A stretch of 64,000 bases of DNA from Stieleria maiorica. Its GTDB lineage: Bacteria; Planctomycetota; Planctomycetia; Pirellulales; Pirellulaceae. Below, piece by piece: positions 62,343 through 64,000 of this stretch (position 1 is its first letter; each line of letters starts with the position of its first letter). Both the position numbers and the translations under genes were made by a program. The DNA is taken from contig NZ_CP036264.1 in assembly GCF_008035925.1 (NCBI RefSeq), forward strand, positions 3,220,443-3,284,442. Direction: 5' to 3'. The notes beneath the pieces were generated by a model, which did not search any database, was not told the origin of the DNA, and saw only the letters and a program-made list of their open reading frames with translations.

Positions 62343-63593
62343 ATGCTTCGTAGCAACCCGATTTTTCACGTCGTCTGCACCTTTGCAGTCCTGGCGATGA
62401 TTGCGCTGTCAGGCCCGGTCTCAGCACGTACGCCAGAATCCGATACCTCGCCCGGCCGACCGTCACACGCTCGGGCCGGCGTCGGATACCAAGACGCCTC
62501 CCACGCGTTGCTCTACAAAAGACTGTGTGAGCTGAACACCAACTGGAACGGCTACGCGCCTCGATTCGAAATCCTGAACGGTACGTTTCCCATTGACGAC
62601 GAGATTGCACTGATTCAAACCCATCTCAAGCTCGTGATCGCTCAGCTGCGATCGGCAGACATCTCTCATCTGAGCGATTCGCAGCTCGCCCAGCGGAACG
62701 CTCACCTGCAGATCCTGCAGACTTACATGGCCGATGGGAATTTTCCACAGAACATCTTTGTCACCGGTCGCCGTCCAGTCTTTATCGATCCCTGGGGGAC
62801 GCACTGCGCCGTCGGGCATCTGATTGCGACATCGGGCCACAGCCGATTGGCCGATGTGATCAACCGCGAACACCGACTGGACTATCTGCGTGACATCCGA
62901 ACAGCGGGGCTCGCGCAATGGCAACACGCCTCCGGTTTCAGCCTGGACGAACTGGCCCTGATTCAACCGACCTATCGCAGCACGACGCTAGTCTATCCCA
63001 AAGAAATCGAACAATTGATCCTGGGCGATTCGGCGGCCCTGATGGCTGGTATCAATAGCGGCGAGATCGACGTCCATGCCCGGTGTGGCGGAAAAACACT
63101 GCTGCACCTTGCCGCTGCGGCGGGCGATCTCACACTCGCCCAACTGCTGGTCGACCAAGGGGCGGATCTTCACGCCGTGTCCACTCTCGGATGCGAGAAG
63201 AGCGAACTTGCCAAGGGCGGCAGGCAAACCGTTGTGACCGTGCGATGGGACCAGCCGACGTCGGTCACGAATCGAGGCGGGATGGGGATCGGCGTCTATG
63301 GAGCCGTCTTCAAAACGGAGCGGGGACGATTCGTCGCGGATCTCTTCGGCGACATCCGCGGCGGACGCGAGGGACTGAACGCATTCGACTATGCGACACA
63401 GTCCCCTGTCAGCTCGTGGGGCTATCATCGGGTGCCGATCAACCGGACTCCTTGGGGTGTCAAGGGGGTCAAAAAACAACCCAAGAACGAAATCCTCGAA
63501 ACGCTGAAGGCCAATCGCGCCGCCGTCGCATCGTGGCTCAAAGAGCAGGGAGTGCAACCCGGCGGGTCCGCGTCCGACGGTCCACAGGATTGA
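62343..63593 (+). CDS. Secreted ankyrin-repeat protein
   Basis: Start at 62343 chosen for GGGA nine bases upstream; ATGs at 62328 and 62334 are alternatives. The 416 residues begin with a signal peptide (MLRSNPIFHVVCTFAVLAMI). Residues about 60-215 form a domain with the block FIDPWGTHCAVGHLIATSGH followed by DELALIQPTYR, which recurs in bacterial exported proteins of unknown function. Two ankyrin-type repeats follow (GKTLLHLAAAAGDLTLAQLL VDQGADLHA), and a degenerate one near the end (EILETLKANRAAVASWLKEQ GV). Probably a protein-binding periplasmic protein; partner unknown. Confidence 0.82.
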   Translation: MLRSNPIFHVVCTFAVLAMIALSGPVSARTPESDTSPGRPSHARAGVGYQDASHALLYKRLCELNTNWNGYAPRFEILNGTFPIDDEIALIQTHLKLVIAQLRSADISHLSDSQLAQRNAHLQILQTYMADGNFPQNIFVTGRRPVFIDPWGTHCAVGHLIATSGHSRLADVINREHRLDYLRDIRTAGLAQWQHASGFSLDELALIQPTYRSTTLVYPKEIEQLILGDSAALMAGINSGEIDVHARCGGKTLLHLAAAAGDLTLAQLLVDQGADLHAVSTLGCEKSELAKGGRQTVVTVRWDQPTSVTNRGGMGIGVYGAVFKTERGRFVADLFGDIRGGREGLNAFDYATQSPVSSWGYHRVPINRTPWGVKGVKKQPKNEILETLKANRAAVASWLKEQGVQPGGSASDGPQD

Positions 63594-64000
63594 ACCGCTT
63601 CGGTCGATTCGTGTCTGATGGAGAAGACCAACCGACGCGCGTTTGGGGAGAGATGGAAACGCTCCACGTATGTTGTGCGCATCAGTGAGTCGACACACGC
63701 GGGACGCGCAAACTATACCTTTCTGTCGTTCATCATCTTAATAGCGGAGCCTGAGGCGAGGAATTGATCGACACGCCTGTAATTACAAGTTGGGATGTGC
63801 TGCTGCGACAAACACGTGGTGCCCAAGCGACGGTTTCAGCCAAGCGAAGGTGTTGAATCCGGCGATCGTGCGGTGGAGGCGCGGGAGTGCTGATTCACCA
63901 TGATTTACCGCTTTTTTCGAGGATTGATGCCGGTCACACTCTCTTCGCCATTACTCACGGCTCACCGGCTGCAATGGCCTTGTGCGCGACCGCAACCGTT
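63594..64000. other. Right-edge interval, no supported gene
   Basis: The final 407 bases contain no convincing complete frame. An ATG at 63900 opens a frame to the window edge (MIYRFFRGLMPVTLSSPLLT), but it is short, without a ribosome site or recognisable motif, so it is not called. Confidence 0.5.

Noticed and set aside
63900-64000. ATG-started frame running off the right edge
   Set aside because: No ribosome site, signal or motif in the 33 visible codons; cannot be supported.

Overview
The window looks like chromosomal DNA of a marine-type planctomycete of the Pirellulaceae (Rhodopirellula, Rubripirellula or Stieleria relatives). The evidence is the planctomycete-specific extracytoplasmic families: two paired DUF1549/DUF1553-DUF1501 and DUF1592-DUF1552 modules and a giant PVC-type dehydrogenase with a C-terminal c-type heme. 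Tandem sulfatases, an ECF sigma factor coupled to a Hanks-type kinase, a vanadium haloperoxidase carrying dockerin-like repeats and an N-terminal LESRQLL motif, and loosely packed genes on both strands fit the same group. I saw no rRNA, tRNA, CRISPR array, transposase or phage gene.

Layout. 1-5.1 kb: a hybrid sensor kinase cut by the left edge, a zinc-ribbon/CBS protein behind an M50 membrane protease, and a divergent universal stress protein. 5.1-6.4 kb: gene remnants (pectate-lyase tail, nucleoside-hydrolase head joined to a GDPD tail). 6.7-16.3 kb: a phospholipase D-like protein, a small phosphatase, a subtilisin, an M6 metalloprotease and a large RoxA-like di-heme cytochrome fused to a catalase-like domain. 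16.3-24 kb: an oligogalacturonate lyase-like propeller, a XylR/AraC-type sugar regulator and, divergently, a 1411-residue DUF1080/PVC-dehydrogenase/heme protein. A 14-bp direct repeat with a 21-bp period lies between the last two. 24.6-37.2 kb: the two heme-protein/DUF1501-DUF1552 pairs flank a tandem alpha/beta-hydrolase, a MOSC protein with a thioredoxin-like partner, and a cyanophycinase-like peptidase. 37.3-41.3 kb: a planctomycete hypothetical, the Ser/Thr kinase and its ECF sigma factor. 41.6-59.4 kb: a carbohydrate region with FucP permease, class II aldolase, haloperoxidase, two intact sulfatases, a GH117/GH43-like propeller, an esterase and a further propeller, interspersed with deletion remnants (GH28, PQQ propeller, sulfatase, GH116, beta-helix protein). 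60.1-63.6 kb: a TPR protein and an ankyrin-repeat protein.

The genes read as one lifestyle: sensing and import of algal, probably sulfated and fucose- or uronate-containing, polysaccharides, with secreted hydrolases, sulfatases and periplasmic heme dehydrogenases. The two least ordinary signals are (1) a run of at least seven gene remnants, several of which keep both ends of a gene and have lost the middle, and (2) several families of short palindromic intergenic repeats (named A to F here). These repeats concentrate at the 5' ends of genes in the carbohydrate region and in three places run into the reading frame or supply the apparent start codon.
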